DNA from: Mucidula mucida
Lineage: Eukaryota > Basidiomycota > Agaricomycetes > Agaricales > Physalacriaceae
NCBI GenBank assembly: GCA_015501055.1
Contig: JADNYV010000064.1
Span: 115,838 to 179,837 of the forward strand
Length of the DNA: 64,000 bases
Direction of reading: 5' to 3'
Each line of letters opens with the position of its first letter. Within the stretch, counting starts at the first letter, position 1. A program made the translations under genes and the position numbers. Below are positions 22,087 to 33,198 of the stretch, in pieces. The notes below the pieces were generated by a model. It did no database searches. It saw nothing but the letters and a program-made list of their open reading frames with translations, and was not told where the DNA came from.

Positions 22087-22552
22087 TGTAAATTAACACT
22101 TGCTGTCGAGGTTGGCCTGTTCATTTGTGACAGATGTTATATACGTGTTTTCGTGATTTTCTGGACTAACATTTACTAGACTTGGAAGGCAAACGTCAAG
22201 CAAAGCGAGTTCGATGATCCTCAAGATCACTGACATGTAGATCGGATGCAGAACGACGTTGGTCGTTCCAAGAAGCGACGAAGGCGGGCCATGACCTCCA
22301 GGTACCGACGAGGACGAGAACAAGTGGTCTTGTTCGTATATGAGCAGGTGCATCCAATGGTCCCGTCTATCTCTATCGCCACACATCGTATCATCTAGCC
22401 GATAAAGAGCCTAAGAAGTCGGTATCGGTTCCAGTGCGCCTACCCGCGGTTCAACTTCAGTCATCTAGAATGGCGATGACACCTATCGCAAGAAGTATAT
22501 ATCTCGGTCTTAGCTTATCACATCGCATCTCTACCCCCCTCGCCCAACCGCG
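22087..22552. other. Intergenic between CBP80 and the 22.6 kb gene
   Basis: It contains a 97-codon ATG frame on the minus strand (22386-22093) with a hydrophobic middle. I recognise no family and it overlaps the likely 3' UTR of CBP80, so I do not call it a gene. A pyrimidine-rich stretch lies just before 22553. Confidence 0.4.
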
Positions 22553-23050
22553 ATGTTCGCGTGGATGATGAAGCGTACGCGCGCGCCGGTGCCCAAAGCG
22601 TTCGTGCCGAGCAGCGTGCGCTGCCTGCGCCTCCCCGCGGACGGCACCAAGCCCCACTTTGTGCACCGCGAGACTGTCTACGTCAATGCCGACCAGCTCG
22701 CGGACTGCTTCTTGTACCACGTCCCGGACGTGCGCATGTTCTGGAACGCGCCGGAGCCGGGGCAGTCGCTGTGGCACCGGCGCACGCTGCGGCGCGTGGA
22801 CGTCACCGGGCAGCCCAACGCCAATGTTGATGGGCACTATTATTTCTTCCGGTGCTGCCACGAGCAGCTCCCGCGCAATCCGTATTTCCCCAAGACGTCG
22901 GGGGTTAAAGGGGATGTGTTTGTGGTGCGAGCGGCGACGGCGGGTGGGTGGACGGAGCATGCGGCTTATGTGGATGTTCCCGTCGATCTTTTGGAGGACA
23001 AGAACGGACGAATATCGCTGAGACTGATGATGGCTGCATTTACAAGTTAG
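22553..23050 (+). CDS. Hypothetical single-exon protein, GC-rich
   Basis: An uninterrupted 165-codon frame with a good ATG context and a codon third-position GC bias stronger than its neighbours. No signal peptide or membrane segment is seen. The first 20 residues are basic (MFAWMMKRTRAPVPKAFVPS). The rest is compact and rich in aromatic residues and His, with blocks such as FVHRETVYVNADQLADCFLY and DVRMFWNAPEPGQSLWHRR, ending at RLMMAAFTS. I recognise no domain. The even codon usage over 500 nt and lack of introns support a real gene. It could be a lineage-specific protein, or a recently acquired or retroposed gene given its base composition, but that is speculation. Confidence 0.6.
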   Translation: MFAWMMKRTRAPVPKAFVPSSVRCLRLPADGTKPHFVHRETVYVNADQLADCFLYHVPDVRMFWNAPEPGQSLWHRRTLRRVDVTGQPNANVDGHYYFFRCCHEQLPRNPYFPKTSGVKGDVFVVRAATAGGWTEHAAYVDVPVDLLEDKNGRISLRLMMAAFTS

Positions 23051-23057
23051 GATTTTG

Positions 23058-24733
23058 CTAGCCTAGTACACTCGCTGTATCATCAGGCTCTACAAATACT
23101 ATCCTGGGCATTTCGTACATAGACGCTTCCTCAGGCACACCAGATTCTCTAAACTTCCACCGCTTGCCCCGGACGGTAATCGTCAGCTTGTGCGAGGCCT
23201 GATTCCACCGAGACGTGAGGTCCGGCCTATCAAACACGAGATGTGTGGGCAGACGAAGCTGCGCCAACGGCCGACACCCATCGTCCACCGCCGCTGGACG
23301 CGCGCGCGCTTCTGCTACAAGAAGAACCAGCTGCGGGTCCACCTCGTACGCCTCATCTCCCGTGTACGACAGATTGAGGCATTCCAAGTTTTTGAGAATG
23401 GCCTCAGCACCAGAGGGTGCCATCGCACGCAGCAGGCCCGCCGGGATGCGCTGCATGTCCATGCGAATGGACGTCAGCTTGTTCGCCTTTCGCAGAAACT
23501 CTACTAATTCTGGACACGGGCTGTCGGCGGGCCCAAAGTAGCCTATAATCCTCAAAGCAGTTATCCGCCCAATGCCGGAGAACTCTGAGGGAGGCGCGGA
23601 GTGGCGAACTCGCGCGGGTAGAGGAGGTGTAGGGAGCTGAGGATAGGTGCGTCTAGCAGAGACAAGAAGGACGCGATGCAGCCTCCCGCTCCCGGAGTCT
23701 GCTCCTCCAATTTGAGCCGCTTGAGTCTGTGCAGCGAAATGGGGCGCGCGCCAGGGGGACAGCGCGTCGGCCCACAAGCAAGCTTCATAGAACGGACGTT
23801 CACCATCTGAGGCAGCGCAGAGAAGATGTGCTCGCAGAATACGTTTATAGCGTCGAAATCGACAATGTGCGCCCATGTGACGTTGAGGTTGGCGGGTCGC
23901 CGCCCGCTGAGACGCACATTGTTGAGCTGGTAGGCCGAGTCGAGCTTTACCGGCTCGGTCAAGTAGGGTGCGTCTGCTTGGTCCATCGTTCCGTTGTGGA
24001 TGGCCAATTGCTGTAGACGGTTAACAGGGAGGAGTTGGAAGAAGCCGCGCATGAACGCGAGGGACAGCCAGATGCGGAGGTACTTCCAGCGATGAGAGGT
24101 CTGTCGGAGGAGGGCAATCAGAGGATTCTCTATCCCAAAGGACGCCACATAGTCTGTCGCGGCGATGACAGTCAAGTCACACGCTCGGGACCGCTCCAAG
24201 AGAAGGCGTAACCTGGCCAGCAAATGGTCCTGATCTTTGCTTCGGTATTTAGGAAAGTGGAGCACAACAGTAGACCACAGGGAGGGTAGCTGGAGGACGA
24301 CGTTCCGCCAGCGCGAACACACCTGTCCAAGTGTCCACGGCTCGTTCTTGACGTCGAGTGAGTCGTGCGGGTTGCACTGCCCGTGGCGCAGGTTATCACT
24401 GGTCCAATTCGGGATACAATGCGAGAAGATCTCGTATAGGATATCATCTGGGACTGACCGCATCGGGTGCATGATGGCCTTGGTGTCCTCTATGTGGGCT
24501 AAGAATTTGTCGCGCTCCGTGGTGAGCACAGCCAAGGCCTCCGCCATACGTGATACTCGATCATTTAGTTGGCGAATTCGGTCCTCGTAATCAATGCACA
24601 AGCTTTGCATGAATTGTCTGTCCGATTGGGATGGAGGGATGTTATTACTGATGAGCTCTGCCACGCGCGACGAGCGTTCAGGAGATACAAGAACGGAGGG
24701 AATGGTCGAGCAAAGGCTGCATTGCTCAGACAT
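23058..24733 (-). CDS. F-box protein with one apparent frameshift
   Basis: Starts at ATG 24733. Residues about 45-85 form a charged, probably coiled-coil stretch (DYEDRIRQLNDRVSRMAEAL). The F-box follows (HPMRSVPDDILYEIFSHCIP) and then WTLGQVCSRWRNVVLQLPSLW, the usual Agaricomycete F-box arrangement. A leucine-rich C-terminal region follows. The first frame stops at 23561 after ...REFATPRLP. The family-like continuation SEFSGIGRITALRIIGYFGP, and a further 150 residues to a stop at 23058, lie one base off. The shift falls at about 23,580-23,600, with no room for an intron there. Joined, it would be about 555 residues. It is either a recent one-base lesion or a sequence error. Expected role: substrate receptor of an SCF ubiquitin ligase. 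Confidence 0.7.
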
Positions 24734-26299
24734 GGTCGCGTAAGTACCTGTAGAACAAGTCCAAGTCAGATTACAGTTCGTGCATTAAATAGAGGACTCA
24801 CGCGAGAGATGTAAATGTATAACGTCGATGTAGCGCGGAAAAACAATCGGCAGCGCACGGGTAGGACTTGTATAGAGTGGCCCGAGAGAAGTTGTGAGGA
24901 TTTACCAAGTGGCTCTACGCCAACATGGACGTTGCTCTTGAAGCGCAAACAGCACAATAGCATTTCGGCACTCGGCCCGTCGCTACTGCACAGCCACACT
25001 TATTAGTCTCTTCCCTTGCCTTGTTCTTTTCCCTCATTAGTACAAAGATCTCATATATATCGCCATTCTTCTCGACGGTAAGAGAAGACCAACAAAATGG
25101 GAAAGTAAAGGTTCTAGGCATTCATAGCGTGAGCAGTCCATACTAAGTATAGTCTCTTTACGACCAGAGGCGACTAGTGTCTATCTCCGGGATCACCATG
25201 TCCTTGGGTTGCTCTCATAACATGCGCGGCGCCGACGTGTCATCTCAGCCCCGATGTCGGTCAATTGTACGCATCATTCTTAGTGCTTCGTATGTATCAA
25301 CGTCGAATAAGATATCCATGCTCATGCGCTGAAACAGAATTCAACGCCAACAAATGCTAGCAGGAACCCCTCAGGCTGTCGAACAATACGCGAAACAATG
25401 ATGGTAGATCGTATCGACAAACAGGATCGATCAGTCTAACGATACGTGCTTCCACCTGGTTAGTACAGTCGTATGTACGTTACTGAGTGGCCTATCGTGT
25501 AGTGTACATACACCAGGCTACACCGTGATAACCGTATGACATTCGCCCGAGCAATGACCGACCTCCCCACCGTGGATTGAGTTGATTGCTTTGGCCCAGG
25601 AGCTGATGTCCTGATGATTGGGTGCTCAGCGGAACCAATCCCATTCCGAGCCCACATCCGGATCCACTCTTATGGTCAGGATCCAGCTCATTGGATGCTC
25701 GTGCCTTGTCAGCGAGGAGGCTGATCGACTTCATTTTCTCCTGATATGATCTGGCCGCAAGCGCTCCAAGCCTTCCAAGCCTCCCCTTTTCAGATAAGAC
25801 AGCTGGGTGAGCATTCCTGTCCAGTCGGACTAGGCCACTTCCGCGAAAACGCGTCTCTCGAGAGTGCATGCCTTTACGCGTAACGCGTGTCGCTATGGTG
25901 ACACCGAATGATTTCTGTCAGATTTCCACATTTGCATCAGGACCGATCTCGCCGAGACCAATCAAGGTAGGGAGACGGATACGGATGGTTGTTCCAACAC
26001 ATCGGGACCTCCCCACGCAACCAATACAAAAGCCGCATCTCATTCCATCAATGTCTTCCCCCACCTTTTCACGTTCCTCACTCCCTTCCGTTTCGTTCTC
26101 CTCCCCACTTTGTAAGTCCTTCGTCGTCTCACACTTTATCTTAAGAAGCTAACCAGAATCTAGTCATTCATTCTTTTTTTGGGTCTGCCCGGCTGCACCC
26201 CCTGGTCTTTTTGTTGCTCGAAGACTCCCTTCCAGCCACACGTTCTTTTAAGCAGGCCTCCCTTCGACAGCAGACTTAACACTACATATACTGTATAAA
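24734..26299. other. Intergenic, shared 5' flank of F-box and ferritin-like genes
   Basis: About 1.5 kb between two divergent genes. A strongly pyrimidine-rich block (about 26,040-26,260) precedes the ferritin-like gene and is probably its core promoter and 5' UTR, possibly with a UTR intron (GTAAGTCCTTCG...ACCAGAATCTAG, about 26,112-26,163). The frames at 25460-25869 have no recognisable family and no splice logic. Confidence 0.5.
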
Positions 26300-27635
26300 A
26301 TGCGTTATTCGACAAGCATCCTCGCTCTGGCAGCAGCGCCTCTTGCTGTTTATGGTGCCCCGGCTCGTATATATGGAAAGCGTGCAGACAGCGATATCTT
26401 GGTTTTCAGTGCGTGTTATACCTTTCGTACTAGAAAGTCTACTGACATCGATTTCAGAGTTCGCTGATGTCCTGGAGCAGCTCGAAGCGAGCTTTTACTC
26501 GACCGCATTGTCGAAATTCCAGGACTCCGATTTCACTGCCGCCGGATTCACATCTGCGCTTATACCTGCAGAGCTGTTCAAAGTTATCCAGTCTGACGAG
26601 CAAGCGCACTCAGACGCCCTTCAAGCTGCGTTGAAGGCGTTTGGACAGGAACCCGTAACATCATGTTCTTTCAACTTTGATGCCGCTTTGGGTGATGTTG
26701 CAACGATGGCCGCTACTGCTCGCGTAGTAGAGAACGTCGGTGTCGCCGCCTACCTTGGCGGTGCAACCCTCCTGACCGACCCTGTACTCCTCGACGCTGC
26801 TGGATCCATTTTGACGATTGAAGCCCGCCACCAGACCATCCTTAACGTCCTTTCTGGTACAGGAAGCGCCATCCCTCAAGCCTTCGATATCCCCTTCACG
26901 CCCTCTGATGTTCTCGCTGTTGCTGCTCCGTTCTTCTCAGGTGCCTGTGATCTCGGTATCCCAGGTGAGCCTGATGATTGATTGTTGAACGGATTACTGA
27001 CATGCATTATTTTCTACAGCGCAACCCACCCTCTCCATATCCAACACCGGATCCGTTGGTCCCGGTACACTCCTTACTTTCGCGTCCGCTGCTCTCAACG
27101 GAACCGTCCCCGACGATGTGGGTTTCATCTCTTATGTTGGTCCATGAAACCCGACTAATATCCCTTTCAGCAACTGTTCTGCCAAATGATGCTCGGCGGC
27201 GCACCCTTCTCAATTGCGCTCCCTCTCTCGCAGTGCATCGTGCCTGACGGTGTTGACGGCCCCGTCGCTATCTGGGTCACCTCCGACGGCCAGCCGCTGA
27301 TCAACAACGTCCGCGACCGCGCGACGAACAAGCAGATTGCGGGTCCTACGATCGCGTTCATTGATACGAAGAGCGAGATGATCGGTCAGCTCGCGCGCGG
27401 CGCGTCTGTCAACAACGGATCTGGAAGTGGAGGAGAGGCCACCTCGACTGAGACGATCTCGCCGGATCAGGCTTCGAGCATTTTGGCGTCGGCCACTGCC
27501 ACTGCGAGCGATGCGGGTGCGACTGATGTGTCGAATTCCTCCACGGATGGGCTCCCGCCTACCGCGAACACTGAGACTGGTCCGTCTCCCGATGGGAAGA
27601 CCACTGTAAACGGATGGAGCACCACCCCCGCATGA
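26300..27635 (+). CDS. Secreted ferritin-like (Rds1-type) protein
   Basis: Four exons: 26300-26408, 26458-26964, 27020-27117 and 27171-27635, joined in frame to 392 aa. Residues 1-19 are a signal peptide (MRYSTSILALAAAPLAVYG), followed by a KR pair that suits Kex2 processing. The ferritin-like helical domain (PF13668 type) spans about 35-200. Putative metal ligands are the Glu in VLEQLEASFYS, E-x-x-H in SDEQAHSDAL, and E-x-x-H in TIEARHQTIL. A beta-rich part follows (LSISNTGSVGPGTLLTF, then CQMMLGGAPFSIALPLSQC). The C-terminal 90 residues are Ser/Thr/Gly-rich. Members are associated with stress and sexual development in fungi (Rds1 in fission yeast); the biochemical activity is not established. 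Exons and splice sites are all intact. Confidence 0.85.
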
Positions 27636-28239
27636 GCGCGTTTTTGGTGATTTGTGATTCTGGGACTTGAAGGACACTGTTTTTCTTATGGACACTTACC
27701 TAGACGAAGATGCATTCATTTCGGATACCACTTTTCTTTTTGTATATGCCGCGCATGACGTACAGCCTTTGCTGTGTCTAGTTAATCTCTGCTGTTCTTT
27801 GTGATTTGCATACCTGTATTTTGCTGTTTGTAACACGGTTGGGAGACTTGAATTGGTTATCACTTTAAACAGCATTCTAGACGTCGAACCTGAAGCACTC
27901 ATACACATCAATCGAGGAAGAAGCGAATTGTACGCACAGTCAATCTCAGGAATTCCAGCGTTGACTTGAACTGTAGAAGTATACCCACAAGGTTCTCGTC
28001 AAAGAATATTGAACGTGTGGCGGCAGAAAAACAAGATTGAAAATAAAGTTACACAGCAGCTTTGGGGGCGTGCGAGTGTCCCTACACATCGAAGGCGTTG
28101 CTGTATTTTCCATGAATCTCAGGCTGGTGTTCATGCGACGTGCGTATTGTCACCATCCCAAATAATATCATATCTACAAATGAATGATGAGGCTGTATTG
28201 CTCTGAAGCGGTAAACATGTTTGAAGGGGGAGGCTATGG
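27636..28239. other. 3' flank of ferritin-like gene, no gene seen
   Basis: AT-rich sequence after the stop at 27635. No reading frame with recognisable content. Nothing else is visible. Confidence 0.5.
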
Positions 28240-28640
28240 TAACTCTTTATCAATTGCGTACAGAAACTAATTCGTAGTCACTGTGCCATCTGAGAGATGA
28301 GGCACCGTGACGCTAATAGCATCACAAGACTCGGATGCCCGTATTGTCAGTGGGAACACATCCCGCTTCGTCTCACGCCCGACGAAGTCCTCCAGATACA
28401 TCGTTGAAAGACCTCGAGCTTGTCCCTGGCGATACCCGCAACGCGCTGCAGACTGCGTGGACCGAAGGATGCGTGGAGTTGTCAAGTGAGGCTTTGTGCG
28501 GAATGCAAGCTGATGATCAGCGTGCGCTATGCACCATCGATCTCGTCGCAGCTGCAGCGACTAATCATTGTTTATTAATGGGTTCGACGTATCGTCTCTC
28601 AGTCCAAGGTAATTTAGGGTGAATGTAAGACGGGCTCGAT
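28240..28640 (-). pseudogene. Possible gene remnant sharing its C-terminus with 31.1 kb
   Basis: The minus-strand frame ends ...TVPHLSDGTVTTN followed by TAG, and then FLYAID would continue in frame. The remnant at 31.08-31.14 kb has the same ending with Glu instead of the stop (TVTTN/AVTTN, then EFLYAID and a natural TAG). This suggests one family with a GAG-to-TAG change here. The upstream 60 residues (for example YLEDFVGRETKRDVFPLTIR) are plausible protein sequence. I do not recognise the family or its start. Confidence 0.4.
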
Positions 28641-28979
28641 AGCGATAGCCACCACACTCAACCTCACGAGTACGACTGCGAGTCGACCTGGAAAGTGCTG
28701 ACAGTCCCTAGGTCGTCGATATCACCGCTACTTCCGACAATGACTTGACTCTTTGCCCGCACGCGAATATTGGTGATTGTACGACAGGTTAACATCGCGT
28801 GAATTTTAGCGGGACCTAACCTGAAAACATGTAAGCCGATCCCGGCGAGATGGGAAGTCAGGATGCCTACAGTGAACTAAATGTATTCACAAGTTCCTGC
28901 TGTGAGAAGCGTTAGTCCTCGCTTAGTTCAGAACCCATGGCAGAAAAACCTACGGAAAGGCTTCTTACAAGCACGATGT
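28641..28979. other. No recognisable gene
   Basis: I see no convincing frame, repeat or RNA gene. It may hold upstream exons of the remnant at 28.2-28.6 kb. Confidence 0.4.
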
Positions 28980-30224
28980 TCATGATAGATAGTGCTGTTT
29001 TTTGTCAACATTCTGGTTGAAGCCTTGTGGAAGAAGGTCTTTACCCGCTAGATACATATAGTAGATAAGACCTGCAATAGGATTCAATCGAGATTCGAGA
29101 CAAATGTCGAAAAAACCAACGGGGACGTACCATCTTTTAGAATAGCATTCAAGAACTGTGATGATCCAGCAGGCGTTTCGCGAGCAGCTACATTCACAAT
29201 CAACCACTTTCCACTGAAACAATGAAAGATACATGCATTGTTGGTATGCTTTGACCGCCACTAGAAGGAACATAACTGACAAACGTGACGTTGTATCAGG
29301 ACAGAGCATGACAGAAACCACGCACCTCCTTGGTATATTGTTAGAAGTGCGGCATCCCATAGTAGAACAGAACTGCCTGCAGACTGAAAACAGCCTCTGA
29401 AATCCGGAATTGGCAGCATGACAACTGTTTTCCTGATTGAATACTAGTCCCGGTCGTATTAGGTGAGTGAAATGGCTTACACTGCAAGGACCGACAAAAG
29501 AGAGCTACGACTACCAAACCGGATATCATGACTGCAATGAATAAGGCAGACATCGCAAGGGTCAAGTAAGGCTGCCGATTCCAGACCGCCCACGTCCGGA
29601 GTGTGAGAAGAACTATTCGAGCATGAGAGCGCGAAGACGTGGTAACGGGTATGAACCTTCGGCAAAACTGATCCCGAGGACTATTATCCCTGTATTTTAT
29701 GGTCAGTCCATGAAGAAGCTCGAGTAATCGCAACAAGACGGACAGGAACTCATCCTGTGAGAAACTAGGCAGTCTTCAAGGCTCATATTTGGCGTAAACT
29801 GAGCTGTTGAGTATGAGTTTATACCAGACGCAAACCGGATGAACGTACACCACATGGCGACAGCGATGTTCACAAAGGGGAGGTATCTTGTCAGAAGGTA
29901 GAGAATCTTGATGATATTCCATTTGGCGTGCCATATAAACTCTATCTCTTCGCTCAATGTCAAGAGGTAGTCGAACAACTGGGGCGCGCATGAAGGATCA
30001 ATCTAGGCTCTTTCGGGAACTTGCGTACATAGAGAGCGGAGGCAGAAACTATGTTGTAGAGCCGTTAGTTGAGTAGTGAGGAGGCAAGGGCTGCGGATCG
30101 TACCCTCAAAGTACTGTAGCGGGAACATATCAGTAACTCGCGGTCATAACTGCAGGGCACTTACGGATACAAGTTGGAGCACTGGTATAAGGGCGAGGAC
30201 TTGAGGGTGGGCCTGTGTATCCAT
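28980..30224 (-). CDS. DUF6533-type multi-pass membrane protein (partly modelled)
   Basis: Starts at ATG 30224. The first exons that I can fix are 30224-30165, 30113-30104 (10 nt), 30048-30029 (20 nt), and one starting at 29978. They join in frame and lead into FDYLLTLSEEIEFIWHAKWN and ILYLLTRYLPFVNIAVAMW, a clear match to the DUF6533 signature of Agaricomycetes. Further exons on the same strand include LLTLRTWAVWNRQPYLTLAM with a long hydrophobic segment (about 29,480-29,600), IPDFRGCFQSAGSSV-like sequence near 29,390, and a C-terminal exon region down to about 29,000. Splice sites in the second half are not certain, and I cannot exclude damage there. The topology is similar to other Agaricomycete 7-TM proteins; the function is unknown. 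Confidence 0.6.
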
Positions 30225-31072
30225 CGAGAGAGAGGATATCTTTTGGGAGAGAGGACGTCCTACTAAGGAACAGTTGGCTTAAGAGCAAGTGCGGCAAAAG
30301 CTATACCTCGGAATTTGACATACGGCGAAGAACTCCATGATCACTTGGTCGATTGATTGTGATGCTTCGCGGGATAACAAAACGGCCAGTCGTATCCACT
30401 GTCCAGATGTGCATACTCCCCACGAGGACCGCGAGCAGTCGAAAGATCCAATATCGCGATATCTCATGCCAAGTTGCGCAGTTCGGTGCAATGCCTGCTG
30501 GCAGTCAGCAAGAGTAGAAGAGGACACGGTGATCTGTTGCAGAAGGCGGAGGGCAGTTCAAATTGCTCCGGGACGCATGGGGCAGGCTGTTCGGGAACGG
30601 TCTGCACTGGGTTGAATTTTCCATCAACTTGGATAACAGACGCCGGTTGAGGCCATTGATGAAGGTGATGCACCTTTGCCAAAGCCAACTGTAGTGTTAG
30701 AAATAGATATTCTGATAAACAAGCCGGAATCCGTTAAGGTCTCTTAAGTTGTCGAAGGCATGCCGGTGAACGAGCAACTACGCGCGTCCGAATCAGTTGG
30801 AACATCTACACCAGGGCGCGTCAACGACATGGTGGTAGTCGACAGACCAGCGTGTGAAGAATCCGACGTGACAGGCGATCGGCGCTTGAACCTGAACCGT
30901 CTCCGAAGCCCAATAACGGACGTTGGCCGTCTGACGTCCCGGACAGTGTCATATATAGAACGGGCCACTATGGGTAGTTACCGTCGAGCCCATCACGAGT
31001 ATATAAGAATACTATCTTGTGATCTGAGCACGCAAAAACTTCATGAAGCGATGAAGGAGTCTTCGGAAGGGA
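30225..31072. other. Intergenic, only doubtful ORFs
   Basis: This contains a 106-codon ATG frame on the plus strand (30760-31080) and several minus-strand frames. None has a recognisable domain, clear splice structure or biased composition. Probably upstream sequence of the DUF6533 gene plus degraded material. Confidence 0.4.
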
Positions 31073-31180
31073 TTTGGTAACTCTAGTCAATTGCATACAG
31101 AAACTCGTTTGTCGTCACTGCAAAATCGATTCGTTTGTTCGGCACCGTCTTGAACAGAAGTAATAATGTCAACGGTAATT
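31073..31180 (-). pseudogene. Short fragment homologous to the C-terminus at 28.2 kb
   Basis: The minus frame reads TVPNKRIDFAVTTNEFLYAID and stops at a TAG. The last 45 nt are similar to 28,243-28,290 (shared CAATTG.GTACAGAAACT-type sequence). Homology fades after about 100 nt, so this is a fragment. Confidence 0.45.
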
Positions 31181-31235
31181 TATTGTGCCAACAAGTTCCC
31201 CTTTAACCTACTCACATAGTTTCACTGATACCTAC

Positions 31236-33198
31236 CTACAAGCTCTCCTCCTTCCCCAACCAATACTTGATCAACTTGAGCGCCTCGGCAGGCTTATCAT
31301 GCGGAACGTGCATCAAAACGCGTCAGCCACGACATTAAGATAGAAAAACAGAACCACTCATCATATGCCCCGCACCTTAACAGTTGCAAACGTCAACAGC
31401 CCCGTCTCCTTCACGATACCCCAGCCTTCCCCCCATCATCCACATTCCACTCTCGCCAACCCTCCTCCGTCCCTCTCCACTCCCCGCCCCGCTCCCACTC
31501 CAATTTCTCCACCCACAGCCGATTCGCCACCCAATTGCACACCCAATCATATGTGCCCGCGTAAATGAGGACTCGCACGCCGCGGTCGAGCAACGACGCG
31601 ACATAATATTGGTTCGGGACACGCCACTGGTCCATGTGCGCTGAAAACGCGGCGTTGACAACAGAGGAGGCAGAGGTGAAGTTGCCTGAGAAGGTTGCTG
31701 GAATACCGAGCGCTGCGCGAGTGGAGGCATTGTGAGAAAGGCGTCGACGAAATCAGTCTCCGGGTAACAGAGAGTTCCTATGCAGGGCTTGGGTACAGAA
31801 GGATGTCCAATAATGGGTGACAAGCTAGAAGTGGGCGGTTACCTTGGATATGTCGTAGATGTTGCGTCCGCTCGCCAACATCCCCGTGGACAGCTCATCT
31901 TCGCAGAAGTTCACTGCGGCGCGGCAGTTGATGGAGTCGAATTGGTCGATACAGGATGCTTGCATTGCGCTTTGACAGCGTGGGAGCTACCATCACACCT
32001 TATCATTAGACATCGAATTGCGAATGTACTGTGAACGTACCGCCATCTTCATTCGCACGATCTGGTAATAGACTGAAATGGAATATTCAAAGCTGCGGTC
32101 GAGCACTCAATTTGGTATCGTCCTTCGTAGAGTCTGCGCACATGTATAAGCTCTCAGTCAGGCTAACTGGAGGTGCTCACGTTGAGATGTCAGTGAGACC
32201 GTTGCCGATAATCACACTATCCAGATTGATGACCGGGCGTCCTTCAGCCTTGGCGATGGTATTCTGATCGTATATCTCACTGGCAAAGACTGGCAGGTAT
32301 CGGCCCTGTTGTCGTTTCGTTAGTTCCTGTTCTGAACACGAATTCGAAAGGCTGGTACCCACACCATACGATTCGCCTGCCAGGTGAAGCTTCCGGCCAG
32401 AAAATTGCTGGAACGTCTCGAAGAAGATCGTTATAAACGCATGAATATTTTTAGCCGCGTCTTCAGTGGTCTCAATGGTCTCGCCGTAGTCGGCATACGA
32501 GAAGCCAACACCGACTCTGTACGTCTTTAGATGAGCGATCAGGCTTTTCTACGCGCAAGCTTACGGCTGGTCGAGGAAGAAAACATTGGCTGCTTCAGTC
32601 CAAGAGTACGGATTCCATGTCGTGCCGTTGACAGAGTCGAAGTTCATATCGATGGTGCATGGACCTAGAAAGTCAGCAACGCTAGCTGCTATGAACAATT
32701 CTTAGTACCCAGTTCCACGAAGAGCCCCAAAGCCGATGAGCCTCCCGGCCCTAACGAATAGTCAAGGCGGAGCATTCACAAGAAGGCGAATCTTTCACCT
32801 CCGTTGATCCACATCATAACATCGTCTGAAGGGAGTACGTGTCAGAACACGCCCAAAGACTCTCTCGCATGTCAGCTCACCTTGCTCTGGACTTGCTCTG
32901 CTCTCGAAAAAGTAGAAGAACAAATGCTTAGCACCGTAGTCAACGTCGAGATAGCCCGTGTAGACACTGTACATTCTTTCGAGCTAGGACTCCATGAGCA
33001 AAACGTCACATACTTGACTGTGGGATCACAAAAGTTGCTCTTTTTGATACGAAGACCGTGCGCAGGATATTTTGAATGACTGACTGCGATAAAGTTTTCA
33101 GATTGAAGCGAAGAGAGATGTAGATCAGCATAGTCTAGGGGTATCTGAGGTGCAAAGGCTCCTGCGACGACGCTGAGTAGCAATGCCAGGCCACGCAT
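31236..33198 (-). pseudogene. Serine carboxypeptidase (S10) with several frameshifts
   Basis: Starts at ATG 33198 with a signal peptide (MRGLALLLSVVAGAFA). It follows the carboxypeptidase Y order through at least eight small introns: VYTGYLDVDYGAKHLFFYFF, WINGGPGGSSALGLFVELGP, WNPYSWTEAANVFFLDQPVG, HLAGESYGG (nucleophile Ser), ASEIYDQN, and YAGTYDWVCNWV (Asp). The frame breaks by one base near 32,060 (before VRMKMA), near 31,730 (before NASTRAALGI), near 31,415 (before IVKETGLLTF) and near 31,375 (before AGHM, the His region). The end HVPHDKPAEALKLIKYWLG-KEESL and its TAG (31238) remain. The family's usual GGPGCSS has Gly for Cys here. Splice sites are kept, so loss is recent, or the assembly is poor at this spot. 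If functional it would be a vacuolar or secreted peptidase. Confidence 0.8.

Noticed and set aside
27210..27695. 161-residue minus-strand frame
   Set aside because: An Arg-rich shadow of the last ferritin-like exon with no ATG-based gene structure.
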